Shown here piece by piece: positions 7,199 to 13,592 of a stretch of 28,877 nucleotides of DNA; positions within the stretch are counted from its first letter, which is position 1; the number at the start of each line of letters is the position of its first letter. The stretch is from CAZZDA01 sp964652585 (GTDB lineage Bacteria > Patescibacteriota > Patescibacteriia > UBA1544). The position numbers and the translations under genes were made by a program. The stretch covers positions 1-28,877 of the forward strand of contig CAZZDA010000008.1 of the NCBI GenBank assembly GCA_964652585.1, given 5' to 3'. The notes under the pieces were generated by a model. It saw only the letters and a list, made by a program, of their open reading frames with translations, made no database searches and was not told the origin of the DNA.

Positions 7199-7687
7199 TC
7201 AGACCTTCTTTTTGCGAGTACGTTTTCGTGCAGTCTTTTTTCGCAAGAGCGTATCAAGTGCCCGTTGAAATGTTTTTGCGTCCTGAAAATCTTCGTACAC
7301 ACTCGCAAAACGAATATATGCTACTTGATCAAGCCGCTTCAAATATTTAAGTATCATATGCCCTATTTTCTGTGCCGCTATCTCGTCCTTTTTTTGCTTT
7401 TGCAGATCACGCTCGATTTTACCTAAAAGTTTTTTGAGCGCATCTTTCGTTAAGGGTCTTTTTTGAAAAGCGCGTTTGATACCTGCTTCCACTTTCTGCC
7501 GATTATACGGCTGGCGCGAGCCATCACGCTTGATGACCATGAGATTGAGCACCTCTACTTCTTCCTGCGTAGAAAAACGAAAAGCGCACCGCAAACACTC
7601 CCTTCTTCGCCGAATAGCAAGCCCTTCCGATACTAAGCGAGAATCGACAACCTTCGTTTCAATATGATGGCATGCGGGGCATTTCAT
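7199..7687 (-). CDS. nrdR: Transcriptional repressor NrdR
   Basis: NrdR is a zinc-ribbon and ATP-cone repressor that senses ATP/dATP and shuts off ribonucleotide reductase genes. In 162 residues the zinc ribbon uses C3, C6, C31 and C34, with the DNA-contacting basic run RRRREC between the cysteine pairs and the conserved RFST at 37-40. The ATP-cone spans about 49-139 (VIKRDGSRQPYNRQKVEAGI onward). The C terminus is unusually basic (KKTARKRTRKKKV). The start overlaps the ftsZ stop as ATGA (7684-7687), so translation is coupled to ftsZ. No ribonucleotide reductase gene is in the window, so its targets lie elsewhere. Confidence 0.95.
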   Translation of the reverse strand: MKCPACHHIETKVVDSRLVSEGLAIRRRRECLRCAFRFSTQEEVEVLNLMVIKRDGSRQPYNRQKVEAGIKRAFQKRPLTKDALKKLLGKIERDLQKQKKDEIAAQKIGHMILKYLKRLDQVAYIRFASVYEDFQDAKTFQRALDTLLRKKTARKRTRKKKV

Positions 7688-8889
7688 CGTTTTTTATCAT
7701 GTTGCAGCTTTTTGCGAATGAAAGCCGGTACTTCAAGCTCCTCCTCTTCAGGAGATACTTCAAGCGCTTCGTCTCCCTGCTCCTCGTTTTTTACACGCTT
7801 GACTTTTCCTTCACGATCTTCCGCATATATATCTCCCGTCGTATCACGTGTATGGTCAGGAGTGCTTTCAGAGACAAAAGACGCTCCTGACATTTTTTCA
7901 ACCGCTTCCCGTGCCTTTTTTCCACTATCCGGCACCTGTTCATAAAAACCCGTCGCAACAACAGTCACTTTCAGCTCATCTTGCAGCTTATCGTCAACAA
8001 TAGCGCCAAAAATAATCTTGGCGTTTGGATCTGCTGAATTGGTAATAACTTGCGCCGCTTCACTCACTTCGTGCATGAGCAATCCTTTTCCAGCGGTAAT
8101 GGTAAAGAGAATACCTTTCGCGCCATCAATAGCCAAATCCAAGAGCGGACTCGCAATGGCCGCTTTTGCGGCTTCCGCCGCTCGGTGCTCGCCGCGTGCT
8201 TCACCAATCCCCATAAGCGCCGATCCTGTTCCTTTCATAATTGCCTTAACATCGGCAAAGTCCACATTAATAAGACCCGGAACGGTAATAAGCTCTGATA
8301 TGCCTTGTACGCCATGCCGCAACACATCATCCGTGATCGAAAAAGCATCTAGAAGAGATGTTTTTTTATCAATTACTTGCAATAAACGATCATTAGGTAT
8401 AGTAATGAGCGTATCAACATTTTTCATCAGCTCGTTCAACCCTTGTTCCGCAATGGTCATACGCTGCGCCCCTTCAAACGCAAAGGGCTTGGTGATCACC
8501 GCGACCGTCAACGCTCCCACGTCTTGCGCCAATTGCGCCACAAGCGGAGCTGATCCTGTTCCCGTACCACCGCCAAGACCGCAGGTAATAAATACCATAT
8601 CCGCTCCCTTGAGTGATTCCCGAATCTCATTTTCACTTTCTTCCGCTGCACGACGCCCCATGGCGGGATCCATACCGGCACCCAATCCTCTTGTTACCGT
8701 TTTGCCAATATGCAACTTTTCCCGCGCCAACGACAAGTGCAATGCTTGTACATCTGTGTTAATAACCGAAAAATCAACCCCCTGAATACCAAAATCAATC
8801 ATACGATTCACCGCAGAACTGCCGGAACCGCCAACACCAACTACCTTAATTTTTGCAAATGTCTCAATGTCTGGTTTTACTTCGGGCAT
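7684..8889 (-). CDS. ftsZ: Cell division protein FtsZ
   Basis: FtsZ is the tubulin-like GTPase that forms the division ring. In 401 residues the sequence shows the N-terminal nucleotide loop VVGVGGSGSSAVNRM (16-30), the tubulin signature GGGTGTG (106-112) and the catalytic T7 loop NVDFADV (208-214). A variable acidic linker (about 320-385) is followed by the conserved C-terminal peptide VPAFIRKK, which binds FtsA. All functional parts are present and length is normal. It lies 98 nt downstream of ftsA, with a heptanucleotide repeat between, and overlaps nrdR by 4 nt. No clear Shine-Dalgarno is visible ahead of the ATG at 8889. ftsQ, ftsW and mur genes usually near it are absent here. Confidence 0.97.
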   Translation of the reverse strand: MPEVKPDIETFAKIKVVGVGGSGSSAVNRMIDFGIQGVDFSVINTDVQALHLSLAREKLHIGKTVTRGLGAGMDPAMGRRAAEESENEIRESLKGADMVFITCGLGGGTGTGSAPLVAQLAQDVGALTVAVITKPFAFEGAQRMTIAEQGLNELMKNVDTLITIPNDRLLQVIDKKTSLLDAFSITDDVLRHGVQGISELITVPGLINVDFADVKAIMKGTGSALMGIGEARGEHRAAEAAKAAIASPLLDLAIDGAKGILFTITAGKGLLMHEVSEAAQVITNSADPNAKIIFGAIVDDKLQDELKVTVVATGFYEQVPDSGKKAREAVEKMSGASFVSESTPDHTRDTTGDIYAEDREGKVKRVKNEEQGDEALEVSPEEEELEVPAFIRKKLQHDKKR

Positions 8890-8894
8890 ACTTT

Positions 8895-8987
8895 AATAAC
8901 TTATAACCTACAACACATAACTAACAACAAAAGGTTTTTGTATTTTCTCTTTCGTCGTCAGTTGTAAGTTGTTGGTTGTTGGTTTTT
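8895..8987. repeat. Heptanucleotide repeat pair between ftsA and ftsZ
   Basis: The C-rich units (ataactt, ataacct, acaacac, ataacta, acaacaa) at 8895-8930 face the G-rich units (cagttgt, aagttgt, tggttgt, tggtttt) at 8960-8987. The pair fills the ftsA-ftsZ gap and would form a long imperfect hairpin in the joint mRNA just before the ftsZ start. Confidence 0.8.
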
Positions 8988-10259
8988 TTATGGAATGAAT
9001 GATTTAAATACTTTCTTCATAAGTGTAGTATCTTTCACTGATCGCAACTGCCTTCCCAACACTTTCCCCCATCCGCCAAACTTCCGCGTTCGCTGCTTTT
9101 CCACCGCAAAACCCCATTGCACTAATCCCATCGCCGTTGTAAGAGAAAGATCGTGCACCTCGTCTGCCATATGCGGCTGTTCTTGCGGATAACCTAATTG
9201 TGCCGGAAGCCGCAGATATTTCTTTGCAGCCTCTGTAAGGCCGGGTAATTTTGCACCTCCTCCGGTCAAGACCACGCCCGCAGGAAGCATACCTGCTCTA
9301 TGAATCTTTTTCAATTCTTCCTCAACTTTTTCAAAAATTTCCTCAACACGCGCTTCAATAATATCAGCTATGTAACGCTTTGCGACGCGCGCTTCCTCAC
9401 TCGCATCAAAGCTGCTCATATCCACCTCTTCACGCTTATTGATATCTTTGTTTTGTGCGGTTCCGGCAACTAGCTTTACCTTTTCTGCCGTATCAAGCGC
9501 GCAACGAAGACCTATAGCAATATCACCGGTAATATGGTCTGATCCTATGGGTAAAATAGCTACATGCATAATATCACCCTCCTCGAAAACCGCAACACTT
9601 GTGGTTGCACCACCAATGTTTACCAGCACAACACCTAAGTCTTTTTGACGAGCGGTCAATATACTTTCAGCTGTTGCAAGTATTGATACCACCACATCAT
9701 CAACTTCAAGTCCTGTACGATGCACCACTTTCACCAAATTATTAATTTGAGAGGAAAGACCCTGTATAATATGCGCTTCCACTTCCAGACGCACACCGGA
9801 AAACCCTACAGGATTCTTTATACCCTCCTGTCCGTCAATATAAAACCGGTGAGGAATAACGTGCAAAATTTCGTAGTTTGGCGGAGTTGCAACCGCCTGC
9901 GCAGCCTCAATAGCTCTTTCCACATCACTTTCTTGAATATCGCCACTGCCTTTTGCAACCGCGACAACACCGCGACTTACTTCCGAACGAATATGCGCGC
10001 CCCCCATACCAACCCATACTGAAGAGAGCGGCTGCCCTATCAATCGCTCTGTTTGCTCAATAACCGCGGATACCGATGAAACCGCGTCTTCAATACTGGT
10101 CACCACGCCTTTAGATATACCTTCTGCCGGCACGATAACTTTTCCGACTATCTGCAAAACTTCCTGACGCTCTTTTGTTGCCGGAATAAGCGTCCCCAGT
10201 ACCATTTTTATGGCAGTAGACCCAATATCCAGCCCCGCCAATACCTTTTCTTCTCTCAT
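8988..10259 (-). CDS. ftsA: Cell division protein FtsA
   Basis: FtsA is the actin-like ATPase that tethers FtsZ to the membrane. In 423 residues it shows the phosphate-1 motif GLDIGSTAIKMVLG (9-22), the SHS2/1C region that replaces an actin subdomain (about 85-165), phosphate-2 NIGGATTSVAVFEEG, and the adenosine motif LTGGGAKLPGL. The C-terminal amphipathic helix LMKKVFKSFIP is the expected membrane-targeting sequence. The region before that helix is a basic linker (RTRKFGGWGKVLGRQLRS). The ATG at 10259 gives the family N terminus. A strong promoter lies about 115 nt upstream, followed by a leader with two heptanucleotide arms. It is the first gene of an ftsA-ftsZ-nrdR unit. Confidence 0.96.
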   Translation of the reverse strand: MREEKVLAGLDIGSTAIKMVLGTLIPATKERQEVLQIVGKVIVPAEGISKGVVTSIEDAVSSVSAVIEQTERLIGQPLSSVWVGMGGAHIRSEVSRGVVAVAKGSGDIQESDVERAIEAAQAVATPPNYEILHVIPHRFYIDGQEGIKNPVGFSGVRLEVEAHIIQGLSSQINNLVKVVHRTGLEVDDVVVSILATAESILTARQKDLGVVLVNIGGATTSVAVFEEGDIMHVAILPIGSDHITGDIAIGLRCALDTAEKVKLVAGTAQNKDINKREEVDMSSFDASEEARVAKRYIADIIEARVEEIFEKVEEELKKIHRAGMLPAGVVLTGGGAKLPGLTEAAKKYLRLPAQLGYPQEQPHMADEVHDLSLTTAMGLVQWGFAVEKQRTRKFGGWGKVLGRQLRSVKDTTLMKKVFKSFIP

Positions 10260-10267
10260 GATTATAA

Positions 10268-10377
10268 TTAACTAACAACCGACAACCAACGACTTACCAC
10301 AAGGTTTCATGTGCGTATTTCGTTATTTTTATTTATCAAGTGGGTTGTGTGTTGTATGTTATGAGTTGTAAGTTAAT
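10268..10377. repeat. Heptanucleotide repeat pair in the ftsA leader
   Basis: The C-rich array at 10268-10302 (actaaca, accgaca, accaacg, acttacc) and the G-rich array at 10341-10377 (gtgggtt, gtgtgtt, gtatgtt, atgagtt, gtaagtt) lie downstream of the predicted ftsA promoter. They therefore sit in the 5' untranslated leader and can pair across an AT-rich loop. Confidence 0.8.
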
Positions 10378-10380
10378 TTC

Positions 10381-10409
10381 AGTATACCCCAAAATACGCT
10401 TTTTACCAA
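10381..10409 (-). promoter_or_regulatory. Promoter of the ftsA-ftsZ-nrdR unit
   Basis: On the minus strand there is TTGGTA (10404-10409), a 17-nt spacer and TATACT (10381-10386). The expected transcript start is near 10374. The -10 and spacing match the other promoters found in this window. Confidence 0.6.
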
Positions 10410-10417
10410 ATAATACT

Positions 10418-10470
10418 TGGGGAAAACCCCATCTCACATAACTCACAACATGGAACATGAATCATAAAAC
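10418..10470. repeat. Short hairpin and C-rich heptads after dgkA
   Basis: TGGGG-aaaa-CCCCA at 10418-10431 is a 5-bp stem with a 4-nt loop. It is followed by C-rich heptads at 10436-10470 (acataac, tcacaac, atggaac). On the minus strand these come after the dgkA stop and before the ftsA promoter, so they may mark the transcript end. There is no U-run, so termination is uncertain. Confidence 0.5.
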
Positions 10471-10484
10471 ATTGGACACCTTTT

Positions 10485-10841
10485 TCAGAATAACAACCTT
10501 ATGTGCGGTATAAACAACATCATGCCAATAATAATAGCTACCAAGACTGCGATAAGAACCGCCGCAGCCATCATATCCTTGACCATACCCGCATAAAAAT
10601 GAATACGGGGCTTTGCTATATCAATAAGTTTTTCCGATACCGTGTTCACAATTTCCATAAGCAACACCAATCCTATAGCAAAGATAAGAAGAGCAAATTC
10701 CCATAGCAAGAAATCCAGTATCAAGGCTATACATACTGCTATCACTGCCATCACAAGATGCAGAGAAAAATTCCTCTCTTCCCGAACAAGAAAGATAAGA
10801 CCATGCCAAGCATGACGGACGCTGTTGAATAATCTTTGCAT
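10485..10841 (-). CDS. dgkA: Diacylglycerol kinase / undecaprenol kinase family (DgkA)
   Basis: This 118-residue integral membrane kinase has three hydrophobic segments (about 30-45, 47-66, 92-112). The signature region EIVNTVSEKLIDI (63-75), followed by HFYAGMVKDMMAAAVLI, carries the catalytic and metal-binding glutamates (E63, E70) and the K88-D89 pair. Gram-positive members phosphorylate undecaprenol to recycle the wall lipid carrier; proteobacterial ones use diacylglycerol. The ybeY-dgkA neighbourhood is common in bacteria with the undecaprenol kinase form. I favour that substrate by context, but sequence alone does not settle it. It starts 54 nt after ybeY, with a one-ended relative of the MITE-like element in the gap. 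Confidence 0.9.
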   Translation of the reverse strand: MQRLFNSVRHAWHGLIFLVREERNFSLHLVMAVIAVCIALILDFLLWEFALLIFAIGLVLLMEIVNTVSEKLIDIAKPRIHFYAGMVKDMMAAAVLIAVLVAIIIGMMLFIPHIRLLF

Positions 10842-10847
10842 ACTCTA

Positions 10848-10885
10848 GTAACCTCTGAAAAATTCAGATAGGTTCATTTTTAGAA
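10848..10885. repeat. One-ended relative of the MITE-like element
   Basis: This stretch shares AACCTCTGAAAAA and then the spaced blocks AGATA, TCATTTTT and AGA with 896-935. A matching inverted copy is not found nearby, so it is either a solo terminus or an eroded copy. It fills most of the ybeY-dgkA gap. Confidence 0.55.
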
Positions 10886-10895
10886 GTTTCTTTAT

Positions 10896-11354
10896 TTAGT
10901 GTAAGGAAGAAAACTTTTTCTTGTATATTTCCTCGAGTATTTTTTGCTCTACCGCCTCCATTGCTTTTTTTCCTCGCTGGCTACGATGTTCATATCCCAA
11001 TACATGCAAAATACCGTGGATAATAAGATGTGTTGTTTCTTCTTCAAGAGTTACTGTACGCTTTTTTACATCTTTTGCAATAACACCTTTACAAAGAACA
11101 ATTTCCGCTTCATATTTTGTGTCATCGTCTTTATAGGGAAAAGTGAGTACATTGGTCAACATATCTTTACCACGATACTGTTTGTTCAACTCACGCATAC
11201 GTGCTTCACCAACCCACACAAGAGACAGTTCAATAGTAATACCACTTCCTATACGATATCGCCGGCATGCTGCCAAAATCTGTTCTAACCGCTTTTTCGG
11301 ATAGCGCACTGACGATGGTTTATGTATGGCAAAAGTGATGTTAATGTATCGCAT
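10896..11354 (-). CDS. ybeY: Endoribonuclease YbeY (rRNA maturation factor)
   Basis: YbeY is a single-strand endoribonuclease in 16S rRNA 3'-end processing and ribosome quality control. The 152-residue protein has the zinc-binding signature HGILHVLGYEH (H113, H117, H123) and the upstream family motif NKQYRGKDMLTNVLTFPY (57-74). The start is set at the ATG at 11354 (MRYINITFAI); a TTG nine bases upstream (11363) would only add MFS and lies inside a hairpin. Length is typical. It is upstream of dgkA as in many bacteria, though phoH and era are not in the window. Confidence 0.93.
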   Translation of the reverse strand: MRYINITFAIHKPSSVRYPKKRLEQILAACRRYRIGSGITIELSLVWVGEARMRELNKQYRGKDMLTNVLTFPYKDDDTKYEAEIVLCKGVIAKDVKKRTVTLEEETTHLIIHGILHVLGYEHRSQRGKKAMEAVEQKILEEIYKKKFSSLH

Positions 11355-11361
11355 AGAAAAC

Positions 11362-11390
11362 AAAAGTGCAAATACAGAGCGCGCACTTTT
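11362..11390 (-). terminator. Possible intrinsic terminator before ybeY
   Basis: AAAAGTGC (11362-11369) and GCACTTTT (11383-11390) form an 8-bp stem around a 13-nt loop. On the minus strand the stem is followed by GTTTTC, a short U-rich tail. It may end the calcium-repeat operon or attenuate ybeY. A second small hairpin (GCGG-caaaa-CCGC, near 11425-11437) and the palindrome GCTATGGTCATAGC over the stop codon (11449-11462) lie nearby. Confidence 0.45.
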
Positions 11391-11461
11391 TTAGGACGAT
11401 AGCAACAACAATAACGGTAACAATGCGGCAAAACCGCGTGATGTCATGGCTATGGTCATAG

Positions 11462-12562
11462 CTACTCTTCCGCGTCCTCGATCGTATCTATAATGTAAGA
11501 AAATGTTGCCTTGTAATTAAGTGCTTGTCCGGGACCCGCATTGTAACTGAAAATAGAGACTTTATCCTGTTTTGCAATATATATAGTAAGTCCATCAACA
11601 CTGCGAACTGCCGGATATCCTGCAACACTCGTTTGTGCTTGTACATTTATTGGTACACCGGACTGTTCTTGATACCATTCAGCAAGAGAAAGACTTCCTA
11701 CATTATCCTCAACAAGAAATTGAAAAAATTCTCCTGTTGGGGCGGTAAAACTCATTTCTCCTACAGCAACAGTTCCCGTTCTCTGCCAAGAAACCGGATA
11801 GAAGAATGTGAAAGGAAAGCCATGTACCCGCGCAAAAATACCGCTCTCGGCCAAAGTTCCCGCACCTTTTGGATTATACTGATTGGCTACTTCGCTGCCG
11901 TCCGCGTAGGTATCATTATCCGTATCACTCCTCTCACTATTTGTCCCATAGAGTACTTCCTCAATATTAGTCAAACCATCACCGTCTGTATCAACACCAT
12001 TAGCCGGTACAGGAGGTGCTATAGGCATTGCTTCTATCTCGATTATGTCTTCATCAGAACCTTCTACACCTTCATCTACAGGTAATGCCACGGTAACTGT
12101 CGTATCTTCTACTATGTCTGTATTATCGCGATCCTGTTCACGTACAGTATCATCCTGTTCTACCGAAGGTTGCGGCATTTCACGCTCCGTTTCAGTTGCT
12201 ATAATCGCTTCATTCTCCGCCTGTTGTATTTTTGTGGTGAGATAGTAGATCGCCCCCAGCCCACCGGTAATCACCACCGCAACAATAACAAGAATAATAA
12301 CCCAAAAACCAATTTTTGGTGCATGCGGCGTCTCTGTTTCCTCTAAATAAAAACGCGCGGGCATAGTTTTAATGGTCGGTGCCTGCGCCTGCGTTTCAGA
12401 AGCTGCCTGACCTTGCACCCCCTCTGTTTCCGGTGTACTTTTCTGCGGCTGCGTATTAAAAACAGGTGTGGGTGACTCAAAACCGCCGTGCGCAGCTGTA
12501 CGGTCGTTTTGTTCCACTGCTTGTTCGTTCTTTTCTTTGGTCTCTATGAAAGGGAGAGGCAT
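11462..12562 (-). CDS. Single-pass membrane protein with calcium-binding repeat and C-terminal beta domain
   Basis: A 366-residue protein of unknown function. Residues 1-82 are polar and Pro/Gln/Thr-rich and probably cytoplasmic. One hydrophobic helix (85-108) is followed by a strongly acidic linker (115-180). Next is a thrombospondin-type-3-like calcium repeat, DTDGDGLTNIEEVLYGTN and SDTDNDTYADGSEV (191-224), with Asp at the usual loop positions. The rest (about 240-360, FARVHGFPFTFFYPVSWQ...) resembles PsbP-like lipoprotein folds seen in secreted proteins, but I am unsure. The start overlaps the stop of the previous gene as TAATG (12560-12564), so translation is coupled. The partner has the same layout without the C-terminal domain, so the pair probably arose by duplication and may act together at the surface. 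Confidence 0.75.
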   Translation of the reverse strand: MPLPFIETKEKNEQAVEQNDRTAAHGGFESPTPVFNTQPQKSTPETEGVQGQAASETQAQAPTIKTMPARFYLEETETPHAPKIGFWVIILVIVAVVITGGLGAIYYLTTKIQQAENEAIIATETEREMPQPSVEQDDTVREQDRDNTDIVEDTTVTVALPVDEGVEGSDEDIIEIEAMPIAPPVPANGVDTDGDGLTNIEEVLYGTNSERSDTDNDTYADGSEVANQYNPKGAGTLAESGIFARVHGFPFTFFYPVSWQRTGTVAVGEMSFTAPTGEFFQFLVEDNVGSLSLAEWYQEQSGVPINVQAQTSVAGYPAVRSVDGLTIYIAKQDKVSIFSYNAGPGQALNYKATFSYIIDTIEDAEE

Positions 12563-13416
12563 TAGAGGTTATTGGTTAGAGGTTGTTGGTTGCTTGGGGG
12601 TGGTACGAGCTTCCCTTCTCCTGCCGGATTATAGCCGTTGCGCACTTCATCACCGTCAAGATAGGTGTCACCATCTGTGTCATTATTGAGAGGATCCGTT
12701 CGAAATGTATGTACCTCCTCGTAATCCGTTAAACCGTCTTTATCGGTATCTAGTAAGTTGATATTCGTGCCATAATCACGCTCTTCCACGTCAGTAAGAC
12801 CATCTTTGTCGGTATCAAGCGGTATATTTTCTTCCGGTTGTATTATCTCTTCTTCAAGGAAGATATTTTCAGAGGGACCGCTTAGGGTATCATCAATAAC
12901 CACGACGGGCTCTTTAATCGCTGCCGACTCCTCATTTGTTTCTTCCATATTTTCTGTTGCGCCTATAGGCTGCTGCTCAACATTTTCTTCCATTACTACT
13001 TCACGCCCCATAAACCACCAAATACCATACGCAAGAAGACCGCCAACTATAACCACCACAAGTACAACAACAAGTACGCGCATAAGTATTTTAAGAAAGT
13101 GATTATCACTTGTAGACATGCCGCTTGTTGCTCCTTCCGTCATATTTTGTTGCGGCGGATGAGTTGTTTGAGCGGCAGGATCAACATCATCAAAAATATC
13201 AATTGGCTCCGGTTGTACGGACGAGGTTTCCGGAGATTGCGGCGCCACAGGAGCTGGTTGTACAGATATGGTCGGAGGTGCCTGTTGTTGAGTCTGTGCA
13301 GAGGTAGGTGGAACAGGCGCTGCTTGTCCTGGAGCAGGGCTTTGCCCGGTTTGCGGCGGTACCGCTCCCGCAGATGTACCCGGTTGTTGAGTATCTTGCG
13401 ATTGGTCGTCAAACAT
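12562..13416 (-). CDS. Single-pass membrane protein with three calcium-binding repeats
   Basis: A 284-residue protein of unknown function. The N-terminal 105 residues are Pro/Gln/Ala-rich and disordered-looking, and probably cytoplasmic. They are followed by a hydrophobic helix (109-136) and an acidic region (140-198). Three thrombospondin-type-3-like loops follow: DTDKDGLTDVEE (201-212), DTDKDGLTDYEE (223-234) and DTDGDTYLDGDEV (246-258). The start at 13416 (MFDDQSQ) is preferred over an upstream ATG at 13464, whose 16 extra residues are translated from a heptanucleotide repeat. The C-terminal tail (SNQQPLTNNL) is itself encoded by another such repeat. A separate promoter with a roughly 95-nt leader lies upstream. 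It is coupled to the next gene by a 1-nt stop-start overlap. Confidence 0.75.
   Translation of the reverse strand: MFDDQSQDTQQPGTSAGAVPPQTGQSPAPGQAAPVPPTSAQTQQQAPPTISVQPAPVAPQSPETSSVQPEPIDIFDDVDPAAQTTHPPQQNMTEGATSGMSTSDNHFLKILMRVLVVVLVVVIVGGLLAYGIWWFMGREVVMEENVEQQPIGATENMEETNEESAAIKEPVVVIDDTLSGPSENIFLEEEIIQPEENIPLDTDKDGLTDVEERDYGTNINLLDTDKDGLTDYEEVHTFRTDPLNNDTDGDTYLDGDEVRNGYNPAGEGKLVPPPSNQQPLTNNL
12563..12597. repeat. Heptanucleotide repeat inside a coding 3' end
   Basis: The units agaggtt, attggtt, agaggtt, gttggtt run from the stop codon (12562-12564) back into the coding sequence and encode the last eight to ten residues of the 284-residue protein. Confidence 0.7.
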
Positions 13417-13423
13417 AGAAATA

Positions 13424-13506
13424 ACGTACAACTCACAACTTATAACCTGCAACAGAGAATACATTTGTATTTTGTTGTAAGTTGTTGGCTGTTAGTGGTT
13501 AGTTGG
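13424..13506. repeat. Heptanucleotide repeat pair in a 5' leader
   Basis: The C-rich array at 13424-13452 (acgtaca, actcaca, acttata, acctgca) and the G-rich array at 13474-13506 (ttgtaag, ttgttgg, ctgttag, tggttag) can pair. ACAACTTATAAC against GTTGTAAGTTGT has a single mismatch. The pair lies between the predicted promoter and the start codon of the 284-residue protein. Confidence 0.8.
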
Positions 13507-13515
13507 CATTACTTG

Positions 13516-13544
13516 AGTGTAGCAAAAAATCGTATTTTAGGCAA
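13516..13544 (-). promoter_or_regulatory. Promoter of the calcium-repeat gene pair
   Basis: On the minus strand there is TTGCCT (13539-13544), a 17-nt spacer and TACACT (13516-13521) with an upstream TGC (extended -10). It resembles the other TATACT-type promoters here. Transcription would start near 13509. Confidence 0.5.
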
Positions 13545-13551
13545 AATCAAT

Positions 13552-13573
13552 TGTCATTTCGACTGGAATGACA
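13552..13573. repeat. Small palindromic repeat after the giant gene
   Basis: TGTCATT (13552-13558) and AATGACA (13567-13573) form a 7-bp stem 20 nt past the stop of the 2513-residue gene. The next minus-strand bases are only moderately T-rich (ATTGATTTTG), so it is at best a weak terminator. The ends resemble the GTCATTCC-type palindrome at 21144-21166. Confidence 0.45.
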
Positions 13574-13592
13574 TACTTTGTTGTAGGTTACT

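Noticed and set aside
8018..8785. Plus-strand open frame of 255 codons across ftsZ
   Set aside because: It is antisense to a highly conserved gene and has no recognisable motif.
13417..13464. N-terminal extension MYSLLQVISCELYVIS of the 284-residue protein
   Set aside because: It is translated from the C-rich heptanucleotide array; no ribosome-binding site precedes it.
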